A model generated the notes under the pieces. The model ran no database searches. It was not told the DNA's origin and saw nothing but the letters and a program-made list of their open reading frames with translations. Made by a program: the position numbers and the translations under genes. A DNA stretch of 64,000 nucleotides from Spirosoma telluris (lineage in GTDB: Bacteria; Bacteroidota; Bacteroidia; Cytophagales; Spirosomataceae), in contig QLII01000001.1 of NCBI GenBank assembly GCA_003259005.1, positions 1,922,001 through 1,986,000 of the forward strand, given 5' to 3'. Below, in pieces: positions 46,974 to 55,638 of this stretch. Every line of letters starts with the position of its first letter. The first letter of the stretch is position 1.

Positions 46974-48215
46974 CTAGTTGGTAAGGGATCGAAGATCAGC
47001 AGTGACTGCCTGATAAGGATAAAACGAAAAGCTTTCCAGATGACCGTTTAGATAGTCCACTCCGCTTCCTTTCCCCAATACTAAATTGGTTGGTAACGTA
47101 ATTGGCGTTTCGTCACTGGCAGAACTAACAACGCCACCATTTGCGGTTCCGGCAATAGTAGCTACATTATAACTACCCGCAATTTTGGTTCTGCTTGTTA
47201 ACTCTGCCTTTACACTTGTGCCTCGTTGAAGAACCTGAGTGAAGTTTGAACCTGCTCCAGCTCGTAAATTAGCTATCTCATAAATACCATTGATGCCCGT
47301 GGGCCCGACCCCACCTACCTGCAACTGGCGAAAGGTTGCCAAAATGGTCCCTGCTGTTCGACTAAACCAGGCTACATTGCTTAAATTCACATCATCAGCA
47401 TTTCGTGTGACTGCCATAGTTAAGGTAGGAATGTAGCTGGTGGCGAAGGAGCCAACTTCCATTTGTGGCCCATAAACATAAATCCCACCTGCACCATTTG
47501 GCGTTGCAATCGCACTATCCCAGGCCATGATTTGTAAAACAACTTCGCCAATCATCGAACTGGCCGAGGTAACCCAACACCGATACCACCCATTCCCAAC
47601 TGGCTCTATGCCCGCCTTACCATCGACAAGAGTTGTTACAGTACCAGATTTTAAGTTGAAACGTGCATTGCCCGTACCACCTTTTATCTGTAGCTCCAGC
47701 CCATTATACACCTCCGCTTTTGCGTAGACGGAAAGTGTATAGGTATTCCCCAATGTCGTGAACGCATAGGTGAATCCTCTATCGGAGAAGGTAGAACCTG
47801 TCGATCCAACCTTGGTTGCGTTTAAGGTACCATCTGGAGATATTGCCGCCGATTCAACGCTAAAAGCAGACGCTAAAAGCCAGGGCGACGCAAATGTTGT
47901 TGATTGAAGAAGAAAATTTGTTCTGCTCCCCTCAATTAATATGCCCTTGGGCGCAAGTGTGATTGGGTCATAATCGAACCTAGGAACATCAGCCCCCACT
48001 ATTGTTAGTAATCCAGCGCTATTAGTAACAGTTGCGGATCCAGAACGCGCGTATGCGACCCCGGCAGGCAGACTACCTTTTGTAAAATCCAGATTTAATG
48101 ACAGATTGAAATCGGTAAGCTGATGAATTTCAGTTGGGCCACAACTAATAAAGTTCCATGAGAACAGGAGAGCTACTAACCCAATACGGAGGCTTTTCAT
48201 ACGTCTACGATGCAT
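46974..48215 (-). CDS. Surface lipoprotein with phage-head-spike-fiber-like region
   Basis: A signal peptide with a lipobox-like NFISCG starts a 413-residue protein. The stretch PRFDYDPITLAPKGILIEGS and RTNFLLQST resembles the conserved part of proteins annotated as phage head spike fiber domain; this is followed by a concanavalin-like beta sandwich (YTLSVYAKAEVYNGLELQIK; GNGWYRCWVTSASS). Both parts occur in phage fibres and in surface adhesins. No other phage genes are nearby, so it is probably a domesticated adhesin or carbohydrate-binding lipoprotein. Its gene shares the strand of the type IX-secreted neighbour. Confidence 0.7.
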   Translation of the reverse strand: MHRRRMKSLRIGLVALLFSWNFISCGPTEIHQLTDFNLSLNLDFTKGSLPAGVAYARSGSATVTNSAGLLTIVGADVPRFDYDPITLAPKGILIEGSRTNFLLQSTTFASPWLLASAFSVESAAISPDGTLNATKVGSTGSTFSDRGFTYAFTTLGNTYTLSVYAKAEVYNGLELQIKGGTGNARFNLKSGTVTTLVDGKAGIEPVGNGWYRCWVTSASSMIGEVVLQIMAWDSAIATPNGAGGIYVYGPQMEVGSFATSYIPTLTMAVTRNADDVNLSNVAWFSRTAGTILATFRQLQVGGVGPTGINGIYEIANLRAGAGSNFTQVLQRGTSVKAELTSRTKIAGSYNVATIAGTANGGVVSSASDETPITLPTNLVLGKGSGVDYLNGHLESFSFYPYQAVTADLRSLTN

Positions 48216-48376
48216 TCTTTAGTGGACTCAGATTGCACCGGCTTGTTTTAACAAGTAAAAAATACAAATAGTTATATAATGTATTCCATATGAAACTATT
48301 TTTAATCTAAATAATTTTTTTATCTATCTTATTGATTAAAAGGCTCAATTAGCATCTCAGGAGTATCCACGATTGC

Positions 48377-48417
48377 AATAAAAGTAGCCCCGTCATCATT
48401 TCGTGGCTACTTTTATT
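48377..48417. terminator. Hairpin AATAAAAGTAGCC
   Basis: AATAAAAGTAGCC (48377-48389) is complementary to 48405-48417, with A- and T-rich outer ends as in bidirectional terminators. Confidence 0.6.
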
Positions 48418-48449
48418 AAAGGGTATTCCAAAGAAAACCGTCTTCAGCC

Positions 48450-48540
48450 AGGGCTCTTCCAAGTTAACTTCTCAGGTGAGCGTAACGGCTTACCATACCC
48501 GACGATTGTACAGTCAAATCCATAGAATCTCTTTTGGCCA
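48450..48540. repeat. Decayed copy of CTAG-ended miniature element
   Basis: GGGCTCTTCCAAGTTAACTT and the later AAATCCATAGAATCTCTTTT match degenerate copies at 51.0 and 54.8 kb. Confidence 0.5.
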
Positions 48541-48713
48541 GGAGGTGCTGTTTGGTATCCGTACATAAACATAACGAGCTAGGCATTGTTGGACTTTAAG
48601 AGAGTTAGTAGATTACCTGATAACAGCCTATTGACTATCCGGCCCTGTCTTCTCCTGTCACATCGTAACTAGTATAAGAATACACTACACCAGCCTGTGC
48701 AAATAGCGATAAA

Positions 48714-49274
48714 ATGAAACTTTACATTAAATACATGGTAAGCCTCCGCTGCAAAATGATTGTGCAGGAAACATTAGATAAGTTTGGTATACATCACGAA
48801 GCAGTGGACCTGGGTGTGGTAGAGGTAAGAGATGATATCAGTGGGGTGCAACATAATCAATTAAAAACCGCTTTATTGGCATCAGGTCTTGAGCTAATGG
48901 ATGATAAAAAAGCGATACTGATCGAAAAAATAAAAAATGTCATTATTAACATGGTGCATTATACTGATGAACTCCCTAAAACGAATAATTCAGTTTATAT
49001 CCAGTCGAAACTCGACTATGACTATACCTACCTGACTAACCTTTTTTCAGAAGTAACAGGAGTTACCGTTGAGCATTATATTATTGCTCAAAAAATTGAG
49101 CGAGTAAAAGAATTACTCTTGTATGATGAGCTGAACCTTACGCAAATAGCCTATAAGCTACACTACAGCAGTGTGGCACATTTATCCAATCAGTTCAAGA
49201 AGGTTACAGGGTTAACTCCCTCCTTTTTCAAGCGTCTTAAGCATAAAAAACGCCTTACGCTCGAAACAATATAG
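48714..49274 (+). CDS. AraC-family transcription regulator (short)
   Basis: A 186-residue protein whose C-terminal ~100 residues form an AraC-type double helix-turn-helix: LTNLFSEVTGVTVEHYIIAQ, ERVKELLLYDELNLTQIA, YKLHYSSVAHLSNQFKKVTG and PSFFKRLKHKK. The N-terminal part (VSLRCKMIVQETLDKFGIHH, VVEVRDDISGVQ) resembles the short HMA-like start of similar Bacteroidota regulators. It faces the same direction as the ice-binding-like gene ~130 bp downstream and could regulate it. Confidence 0.82.
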   Translation: MKLYIKYMVSLRCKMIVQETLDKFGIHHEAVDLGVVEVRDDISGVQHNQLKTALLASGLELMDDKKAILIEKIKNVIINMVHYTDELPKTNNSVYIQSKLDYDYTYLTNLFSEVTGVTVEHYIIAQKIERVKELLLYDELNLTQIAYKLHYSSVAHLSNQFKKVTGLTPSFFKRLKHKKRLTLETI

Positions 49275-49356
49275 CGATGTTACTTTATTTTTAACAATAT
49301 GTAAATTATGTAACTTTTATAGAAAATAATATAATATACCTAACTATCTACGGAGG

Positions 49357-49364
49357 TAGTTTTG
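49357..49364 (+). promoter_or_regulatory. -7 box TAGTTTTG before DUF3494 gene
   Basis: Exact TAnnTTTG match 38 bp before the ATG at 49403. Confidence 0.45.
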
Positions 49365-49402
49365 TAGTACGTAAACTATTTTACGTCTCAACTTCCCGAA
49401 AA

Positions 49403-50535
49403 ATGAATAAACTACTAGTACTCACCTTATTTTATGCCGCTCTATTCATTTTCCCCTCTACAAGCTTTGGGCAGGCGCCTTCCCTAGGAACAGCTTCCAG
49501 TTTTGCCCTGTTCACGGCCAATGGTGCTTTTTTCAACGCAGGCGCATCCATGATAATTGGTGATATTGGTACCAATGAAGGCGCTTTCAATGGGTTTCCG
49601 ATCCCGGGAACAGTCGTTGGAAACATTCGTTTACCCAATACTGCTGAAGCAGCACAAGCTGCCTTAGACGTGGTGGCAGCCTACAACTCACTGACCCCTG
49701 TTGCATGTGGCCCTTCAATAATTGCTGACTTGGCCAGTCAGACACTTACTCCAGGCGTTTCCTGCCAGACATTGACAACGGCAACTTCCTTAAATGGAAC
49801 CTTAACGCTAAGTGGGGCCGGTATCTACATTATCAAGTTGAATAGTGCCTTAACCACAGCTACTAATTCAAGCATTTTGCTAACCAATGGTGCTACGGCA
49901 GCTAATGTCTATTTTCAGGTCAATGGAGCCGTCACTTTAGGAACAAATTCAAGTCTTAAAGGAACTATAATAGCAACGGGCGCTATCGACTTTGGAACAC
50001 AGGCTTCCCTTGAGGGTAGGGCCTTATCAACTGCTGGAGCGATTACCCTAAGTAATAATAGTGTTTATCCGCCTGCACTGAGCCCCGATTTAACACCAGT
50101 TATTGAGCTACCCCAGGCCAACTTCGCAACAGCTCCTAATAACGAGAGAGACTTTGTTGTCAATGTGTTTGAACTAGGTGGAAGTCCAACCTCGAGCGGG
50201 AATGTTGCAATGACCCTCTCGGCACCTATAGGCTATACCATTTCGTTTACAAATACTATTTCAAGTATCACTGTTTCCGGTGGCTCTACAGTGTCCGTAG
50301 ATAATACCAAATGGACTGCTACCAGCAGCGATGGAGACAGATTTCATTGACTATGAATGCCGGGCAGTTTATTGCCGCTAATGCAACAGCCAAGCTGGGT
50401 TTTACCATAACCCGCACATCAGCAAATGCCGGGAGTATATCTAATATCACCATAAACGTGAATGACGATATCCCTAAAACTTATGACAATAACTCACTAA
50501 ACAATATCTACGCCCGAATTATTAGTGGGTTGTAA
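49403..50535 (+). CDS. DUF3494 ice-binding-like secreted protein (one frameshift)
   Basis: A signal peptide ends at STSFGQA. The DUF3494 fold follows: LGTASSFALFTANGAFFNAG, then IIGDIGTNEGAF, a DLASQTLTPGVSC-like segment, GAGIYIIKLNSALTTATNSS, NVYFQVNGAVTLGTNSSLKG and AQASLEGRALSTAGAITLSN. Such right-handed beta-helix proteins bind ice or act as surface adhesins. A frame break near 50341 needs one added A; the extra ~65 residues (TMNAGQFIAANATAKLGFTI) form a C-terminal domain. The restored length is 377 residues. The short LytTR gene lies 38 bp downstream, probably in the same transcript. Confidence 0.85.
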
Positions 50536-50573
50536 GAACATTTGTGGGTAATGTATACGGGCAGCAAGCATCT

Positions 50574-50936
50574 ATGAAGTTGCAAAATACTCTACGTATG
50601 AAAAAAAAAGATAAGCCTGGTATAAACTACTTTGACCCGCGTACCGTGCTTTACCTAAGGGGCGATGTCAACTATAGCCATGTTCATTTGCTGAACGGAC
50701 AGATTGTGTTGTCCTGCCGTACGCTGAAATGGTTCGCCCAGAAGTGGCCTTACTTTACGCGAGCTCACAAGCAAGCCCTTGTAAATCCAGCCTACATTCA
50801 CCAGCTCAAATTGGGTCTTACCTCACGATCCACCAGCTATTTGGTCATGCAGGATGAGGCTCAGCTAGCCATTTCCCGTCGTCAGGTAGCTAGTGTTGTA
50901 GCGCAATTTGAGCAAACCCAAAGTTGCCCTATCTGA
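50574..50936 (+). CDS. LytTR DNA-binding protein without receiver domain
   Basis: A 120-residue protein made almost entirely of a LytTR domain: INYFDPRTVLYLRGDVNYSH, VHLLNGQIVLSCRTLKWF, FTRAHKQALVNPAYIHQLKL. No receiver domain or membrane segment is present. The frame is open at 50544 with GTG, but the ATG at 50574 lies closer to the family start. It follows the DUF3494 gene and may act as a stand-alone regulator, possibly partnering the LytS-like kinases elsewhere. Confidence 0.75.
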   Translation: MKLQNTLRMKKKDKPGINYFDPRTVLYLRGDVNYSHVHLLNGQIVLSCRTLKWFAQKWPYFTRAHKQALVNPAYIHQLKLGLTSRSTSYLVMQDEAQLAISRRQVASVVAQFEQTQSCPI

Positions 50937-51015
50937 AATTGACCAGTATTAATTAACTGTAAAGGATTATTGAGATAAAGTCAGCGGAAGAAATCTGTAA
51001 GATGCACTGGGCATA

Positions 51016-51090
51016 CTAGTGCTCGTCCAATTTAGTTTCTCGGGGCGGCATCGGCCCGAGAGTCTAAATCCATAAAGTTTCTTCTATTCA
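51016..51090. repeat. Decayed copy of CTAG-ended miniature element
   Basis: CTAGTGCTCGTCCAATTTAG, followed by TTTCTCGGGGC, repeats the left end of the intact element at 54825 with substitutions, and runs into an imperfect inner palindrome. Confidence 0.6.
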
Positions 51091-51116
51091 GTGGGGGCTT
51101 TGGGAAAGACACTACA

Positions 51117-51224
51117 TCACCAGCCCCAAAGTGCCCAAAAGACGACCAGGAACAGGTAGCCCGAAATACAAAATACAAGTGTCCAAGGACCAGGGATAGC
51201 TAGTATGTTCTTTTTGATTTCCAT
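51117..51224 (-). CDS. Small membrane protein (35 aa)
   Basis: Minus-strand ORF starting MEIKKNILAIPGPWTLVFC with one clear membrane helix. An AAAGG ribosome-binding site lies 6 bp upstream of the ATG. It begins 6 bp after the stop of the adjacent 106-residue gene, so coupling is likely. Function unknown. Confidence 0.4.
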   Translation of the reverse strand: MEIKKNILAIPGPWTLVFCISGYLFLVVFWALWGW

Positions 51225-51229
51225 AACCT

Positions 51230-51550
51230 TTAGGCAGCTTGGTTGTGTGAATGCTTTCTACCAAGAATTGCAAAGGTTTCGTCAATCCTTTGCCAGGGGC
51301 GCAGACGGGTGTGCAACTGGCGTGAAGGCAATGAGCGATTTATGTGGTCCACATCCGGCGGAATAAGCTGACAAACCGAGGGTGTAAAATGGAATTTGTG
51401 TAGTGTACTAAGCTTATTGACCGAAAAAGAACAGGCTACATAATGCCAGCCACCATACCCTGTCCATAAAGAACCATTGGTACTGACCGGAATCGTACAA
51501 CAGTACCGATTAGGAAAGACAAAGATTACAGGATGAGTTGAGCTTTTCAT
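51230..51550 (-). CDS. Small hypothetical protein (106 aa)
   Basis: An unrecognised 106-residue ORF with several cysteines, tryptophans and histidines (VFPNRYCCTIPVSTNGSLWT; RRLPSRQLHTR-like basic region). It is not hydrophobic enough for a membrane protein. It is followed by the 35-residue membrane ORF. Both lie between a decayed miniature element and a gene-poor stretch. It could be spurious. Confidence 0.4.
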   Translation of the reverse strand: MKSSTHPVIFVFPNRYCCTIPVSTNGSLWTGYGGWHYVACSFSVNKLSTLHKFHFTPSVCQLIPPDVDHINRSLPSRQLHTRLRPWQRIDETFAILGRKHSHNQAA

Positions 51551-52016
51551 AATATTTAGTACAATTTATTCTTTATAAACGAATAAAAAGCTAAATTGAT
51601 TATAAAGGACCGCATACTAACCCTTTTTTATAAGGCCGTGCAATCCCGCGCTCGACATCGTCATTTACTTGCCCTTATTTTCCCCTGGCTACCCACGAGA
51701 TTCCCGTTTCTGGACCAATAACACTTCTTTGCAAAAGGGAATCAATTCCAGATAAGCTACATCCCCCTCTCAGGGTAATCATCCAGGGGCGATTATTGGC
51801 AAGCACGTTTTCCCTTTGGATTGGCCAACTATTGAAAGTGTACCTGATACGTAGTACCCATCAATGCTGGCCGGGGTTATCTCTGCAACGCATTAACCTC
51901 AACGATTTTTGGATGCCTTAAACCGTAATCATGATTTCGGCTAAATCAAAAGCAGATTTGGATAAATCGGTTTGACTGGCATTGGGGATCTTTGTATCAA
52001 CAACATAAGATCAATT
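51551..52016. other. Gene-free gap upstream of epimerase-like gene
   Basis: About 465 bp. A minus-strand piece near 51855 reads ALMGTTYQVHFQ, possibly debris. A GATCTTTG box at ~51988 may drive the epimerase-like gene. Nothing else seen. Confidence 0.4.
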
Positions 52017-52907
52017 ATGCGTGTATTTATCACTGGAGCCACAGGCTTCATCGGTACTGCCATTGTGCAGGAATTAATTAGGGCTGGCCACCAGGTATCA
52101 GGACTGGCGCGCTCGGAAGCATCAGCTAATAAGCTTTTCGAAGCAGGTGCTGAGGTACATAGGGGTGATCTGGAAGACCTGGAAAGCCTTCGAAGCGGTG
52201 CCGCTCAATCTGATGGCGTGATTCATGCCGGATTCATCCATGACTTTACCCGATTCAAGGAAGTATGCGAGGTGGATAAAGTAGCCATTCAAACCATCGG
52301 CGAAGTGCTGGCCGGTTCCGACCGTCCTTTTATCGTTACCTCCGGCACAGCACTGGTCAGTCCGGGCAGACTGGCTACTGAAGATATCATCCCACCCTTC
52401 AACCCGGCATGGCCGCGTGCTTCTGAGCAAACAGCAGATGGCGTAGCCGCACTGGGCGTCCGGGCAGCAGCTATTCGTTTATCACCATCGGTGCATGGCG
52501 ATGACGATAAGCATGGTTTCATACCAATCCTAATCAATATTGCCCGTGAAAAAGGTGTTTCTGCCTATATCGGGGACGGCCTCAACCAATGGAACGCCGT
52601 GCACCGACTGGATGCCGCCCATTTATTCCGGCTGGCATTAGAAAACGCTGAACCTGGTGCCCGTTATCATAGTTCCGCCGAAGAAGCCATCACGGTCAAA
52701 GCAATTGCCGAAGCCATAGGTAAACAGCTCAATATCCCTGTACAATCAATAGCGCCTGAAACCGCTGCCGAACATTTTGGCTGGTTTGCACACATGGCCG
52801 CCATAGACTGCCCGGCGTCGAGTACGTTGACGCAGGAACGTTTAAGCTGGCATCCAACTCACACAACATTGCTCGCCGATATAGCGAATGGCGTTTACAC
52901 TAAATAA
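52017..52907 (+). CDS. NAD-dependent epimerase/dehydratase (extended SDR)
   Basis: The cofactor motif MRVFITGATGFIGTAIVQEL starts the protein, with the later RGDLEDLESL and the active-site Ser/Thr region VTSGTALVSPG. The usual YxxxK is not obvious, suggesting an atypical SDR. The ~296 residues and the C-terminal HRLDAAHLFRLALENAEPGA fit the extended SDR superfamily. The ATG at 52017 is chosen over an upstream in-frame GTG-like opening because it begins the Rossmann fold directly. It precedes an NmrA-like gene by 5 bp, so an operon is likely. Confidence 0.82.
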   Translation: MRVFITGATGFIGTAIVQELIRAGHQVSGLARSEASANKLFEAGAEVHRGDLEDLESLRSGAAQSDGVIHAGFIHDFTRFKEVCEVDKVAIQTIGEVLAGSDRPFIVTSGTALVSPGRLATEDIIPPFNPAWPRASEQTADGVAALGVRAAAIRLSPSVHGDDDKHGFIPILINIAREKGVSAYIGDGLNQWNAVHRLDAAHLFRLALENAEPGARYHSSAEEAITVKAIAEAIGKQLNIPVQSIAPETAAEHFGWFAHMAAIDCPASSTLTQERLSWHPTHTTLLADIANGVYTK

Positions 52908-52912
52908 AAGTT

Positions 52913-53838
52913 ATGAAAATTATCGTAACTGGTTCCTTGGGGAATATTAGCAAACCGCTGACTGAACTATTAGTTGCGCAGGGACATGCGATAACCGTGA
53001 TCAGCAGTGATCCCAAAAAACACGCGGCTATTGAAGCGCTGGGCGCAACACCGGCCATCGGCTCAATTTCTGATGTTGCCTTTCTGACAGAGACGTTTAA
53101 AGATGCCGATGCAGTTTATGCCATGATTCCGCTGAGTTTTACCGAGCCAGATCTGGGCGATTATTTACGCCGAATGGCTCAGAATTATGCGCAGGCATTA
53201 AAACAGGCCAGAACCAAACGTGTAGTCGTGATGAGCGGCTGGGCAGCAGATTTGATCAGCAGTGAAAACATAGAGCCTATTTTTGATGATCTCTCCACTT
53301 CACTCACCATCATGCGGCCAGCGGCCTTTTATACCAACTTCTACCAGTCCGTGGAGCTTATCAAAGGCAAGGGGCTGATCGGAAAATTCCTGACACTGCG
53401 CTATTCCGGACTGTGGGCTTTGCTGACCGGCAAGACAGGTCTGCTGATGGGGAATTATGGCGGGATGACCGGATTGTGTTCGTGTCGCCGAAAGATATCG
53501 CCGATGCGGTAGCCGAAGAATTGTTGCGGCATCCCGAAAAAACGACGATCCGTTATGTGGGCAGTGAGGAAATGACCTGTAACGAAGCCGCCAGCATCAT
53601 CGGCACTGCGGTAGGCAAGCCCTGGTTAAAATGGGCGCTGCTTTCGGACAAGGAAATGTTGCAGGGCCTGAAGATGGCCAAAGTTCCGGAAAAAGTGGCC
53701 CAGACCCTGGTAGAAATGCAGGCGGTCATGCATAGTGGTAAAGCCCTGGCGAATTTTCACCAGAACCAACCCAAAATGGGCAAGGTAAAGCTGGCCGATT
53801 TCGCCAAAGAATTTGCCAAAGCATACGATGAAAAATAG
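52913..53838 (+). CDS. NmrA-like NAD(P)-binding protein (one frameshift)
   Basis: The Rossmann motif is TGSLGNISKPLTELL. IPLSFTEPDLGDYLRRMAQ and RVVVMSGWAADL follow, then TIMRPAAFYTNFYQSVELIK. These match NmrA-like atypical SDRs, which bind NAD(P)H and often act as redox sensors or quinone reductases. One G added at GGG 53462-53464 joins YGGDDRIVFVSPKDIADAVA and gives 308 residues. It lies in an operon with the epimerase-like gene and is followed 17 bp later by an AraC-type regulator gene, its likely controller. Confidence 0.82.
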
Positions 53839-53855
53839 GTATATTTAGCTGATCT

Positions 53856-54780
53856 ATGAACAGCCACCAACTACATCGTTTCAGTACGATCACAGAATAT
53901 CACCGGGCTGCGGGCCTGCCCAAGCCGGCGCACCCGCTGATCAGCGTTGTCCATATGGACGATATTACACTGCCTGTTGCCGAAATTCCTTTCAGCCTGA
54001 TCTACGACTTTTATTCGATTTCACTGAAAAAGGTGCATCACACCAAATTCAAATACGGACAGCAAGCCGGTGATTTTGATGAAGGTGTATTGTTCTTCAT
54101 GTCCCCCGGACAACTGTTTGGTATCGATACCCTATTGACATGAGTGAGGTGCGCAGGCCGGAAGGCTGGATAATCCTGATCCACCCGATTTTTTATGGAA
54201 CACAACGCTGGCGAAAACCATTAAACAATATGAGTTCTTTAGTTATTCCGTACATGAAGCGTTGTATCTGTCCGACAGGGAAGAAACCATGCTAACCGCC
54301 ATTGCTAACCAGATCGAACAGGAATACCATGCTACTATCGACCGGTTCACCCAAAGCGTGATCATTGCGCAACTGGAGCTATTGCTGACCTATTCGGAAC
54401 GGTTCTACCAGCGCCAGTTCATTACCCGAAAGATCGCCAGCCATGAGCTGCTGACGAGGCTGGAGGATTTCCTGTCGGGTTATTTCAGCAGCGGTATGCT
54501 GGCCAAACAAGGTCTGCCGAGCGTTACGCATATCGCCGAGATGTTAAACATCTCACCGGGTTATCTCAGCAGCCTGCTTAAATCCTTAACCGGGCAGAGC
54601 ACCCAGCAGCACCTGCACAGTAAATTGATTGACCTGGCCAAGGAAAAACTGTCAACCACTAATCTTTCGGTTAGCGAGATTGCCTATGAGCTGGGATTTG
54701 AACATTTGCAGTCGTTCAGCAAGCTCTTCAAGACCAAAACAAATTTTTCTCCGCTGGAATTTCGCCATTCGTTTAATTAA
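53856..54780 (+). CDS. AraC-family transcription regulator (two frameshifts)
   Basis: The N-terminal cupin-like sensor part (LPVAEIPFSLIYDFYSISL; FDEGVLFFMSPGQLFGIDT) is separated by two one-base losses at C3 54130-54132 and C3 54184-54186. After their repair the helix-turn-helix domain follows: LPSVTHIAEMLNISPGYLSS, SLTGQSTQQHLHSKLID and NLSVSEIAYELGFEHLQSFS, then FKTKTNFSPLEFRHSFN. The 308-residue length equals the family norm. It is preceded by the two NAD(P)-binding genes, so it probably regulates them or is regulated with them. Confidence 0.85.
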
Positions 54781-54824
54781 CTACTGGCTGGTCTATATCA
54801 TCGATAGCCAAGCCTCCCAAAGCC

Positions 54825-54975
54825 CTAGTGCTCTTCCAAAATAAATTCTCGGGGCCGCCCGCGCGGTTGATCCTTTGGATTCTTTTGATTCTGATAATCA
54901 GGTATATAGAATCAAAAGAATCTAGTAGAATCAACCGCGCGGGAGGCCCCGAGAATCTATTTTGGAAGAGCACTA
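54825..54975. mobile_element. 151-bp miniature inverted-repeat element with CTAG ends
   Basis: Both ends read CTAGTGCTCTTCCAAAATA inwards. Inner arms with CTCGGGGCC and CCGCGCGG words make the element a near-perfect ~70-bp-arm hairpin with GATTCTGATAATCAGG at its apex. It encodes nothing. The end CTAGTG is shared with the IS630-type element at 44.3 kb. Copies in other states lie at 17.5, 48.5, 51.0 and 55.0 kb. Confidence 0.75.
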
Positions 54976-55048
54976 GTTTCTATTGATGCTATAATGCTGA
55001 TTATCAGAGCCTATAGAATCCAAAGAAACTAAATTGGCAAAGCACTAG
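54972..55048. mobile_element. Partial CTAG-ended miniature element, abutting the full copy
   Basis: CTAG at 54972 is shared with the full element; the right end CAAAGCACTAG at 55048 reads as CTAGTGCTTTGCCAATTTAG from the outside. The inner part CTGATTATCAGAGCCTATAG equals that of the 17.5-kb copy. It looks like an older copy into or next to which the full copy inserted. Confidence 0.6.
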
Positions 55049-55147
55049 CGGTGTATTAAATACAGTTGGCCAACACGTTAAAGGGGCTAATCTTCGTAAA
55101 TCTTCGATGAAGACGTTCGACAATTGTACAGGTAGGGCGGCATTTAA

Positions 55148-55180
55148 AGCCTCTTCCATCCGGGTGAGGCTCTTTTTATT
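55148..55180 (+). terminator. Possible terminator GAGGCTCTTTTTATTT
   Basis: AGCCTC (55148-55153) pairs with GAGGCT (55166-55171) followed by CTTTTTATTT. It could end transcription from the AraC gene. Confidence 0.5.
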
Positions 55181-55373
55181 TCATCAACTCCAACTTCTCC
55201 CGAATTAACCGCAGTGTCTTAGTGCTAGTCTTGTTGCCATTTCTGGCGTTGATGAGGGCTAGTTGAACGCATTGGCGTAGGTTGCAAGTTCTGGCCCATC
55301 GGGAGATCACAAACTCGGTATCAGGCAGGTTTCTGCCCTGAAAATAAGCTAGCAGTTCGTTGAGTTCATTCAT
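55176..55373 (-). CDS. Small protein, DUF6965-like
   Basis: A 65-residue protein starting MNELNELLAYFQGRNLPDTE. The LLAYFQGRNLP...WARTCNLRQCVQ layout recalls Bacteroidota DUF6965 proteins; unverified. It is the last of four genes on the minus strand beginning at umuD, separated from the preceding small gene by ~57 bp. It may be part of the same SOS-type operon. The open frame extends upstream to 55409, without a ribosome-binding site. Confidence 0.5.
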   Translation of the reverse strand: MNELNELLAYFQGRNLPDTEFVISRWARTCNLRQCVQLALINARNGNKTSTKTLRLIREKLELMK

Positions 55374-55430
55374 GATTACCAAGATAGAGTTGGAAATCAC
55401 AGTTGTCACTATTATTTCCTGAACGGTAGG

Positions 55431-55627
55431 TTAGGGGGTTAAACCATCAGCTATTTTCTTGACCTGTTCAGGTGAAACATTCTTTACTTCCCCCTTCCCA
55501 TCGAGCTTAACTGAGATACGCCCCGAAGCCGTCCAGCGAAGTACCACACCTTTTTGTAGGCCCGGTAGTAACCATTGGTGCGGACTTCAACGCTGACTCG
55601 ATCACCGGGCGAAATGACTGGATTCAT
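55431..55627 (-). CDS. Small KOW-like protein (one frameshift)
   Basis: With one G added near 55549-55555 this gives 65 residues: MNPVISPGDRVSVEVRTNGY, then YRAYKKGVVLRWTASGRISV and a charged tail. The pattern of short beta strands with a GDRV turn is like a KOW or SH3-type small domain. It starts 11 bp downstream of the umuC stop, on the same strand, so it is probably in the umuDC operon. Function unknown. Confidence 0.45.
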
Positions 55628-55638
55628 AATTTTGGCGT

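Larger units (their letters stand above)
48216..48713. other. Gene-free gap with terminator and decayed miniature element
   Basis: The ~500-bp gap holds an AT-rich upstream region for the lipoprotein, the terminator-like hairpin at 48377-48417 and a decayed miniature element at 48450-48540. No gene is seen. Confidence 0.5.
54781..55175. other. Gene-free gap made of miniature elements
   Basis: About 395 bp. It contains one full and one partial CTAG-ended miniature element and a terminator near 55148. No gene. Confidence 0.6.

Noticed and set aside
54825..55048. Possible CRISPR-like or attachment-site repeats
   Set aside because: There are no regularly spaced direct repeats with unique spacers. 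The structure is a hairpin-type miniature element with CTAG ends.
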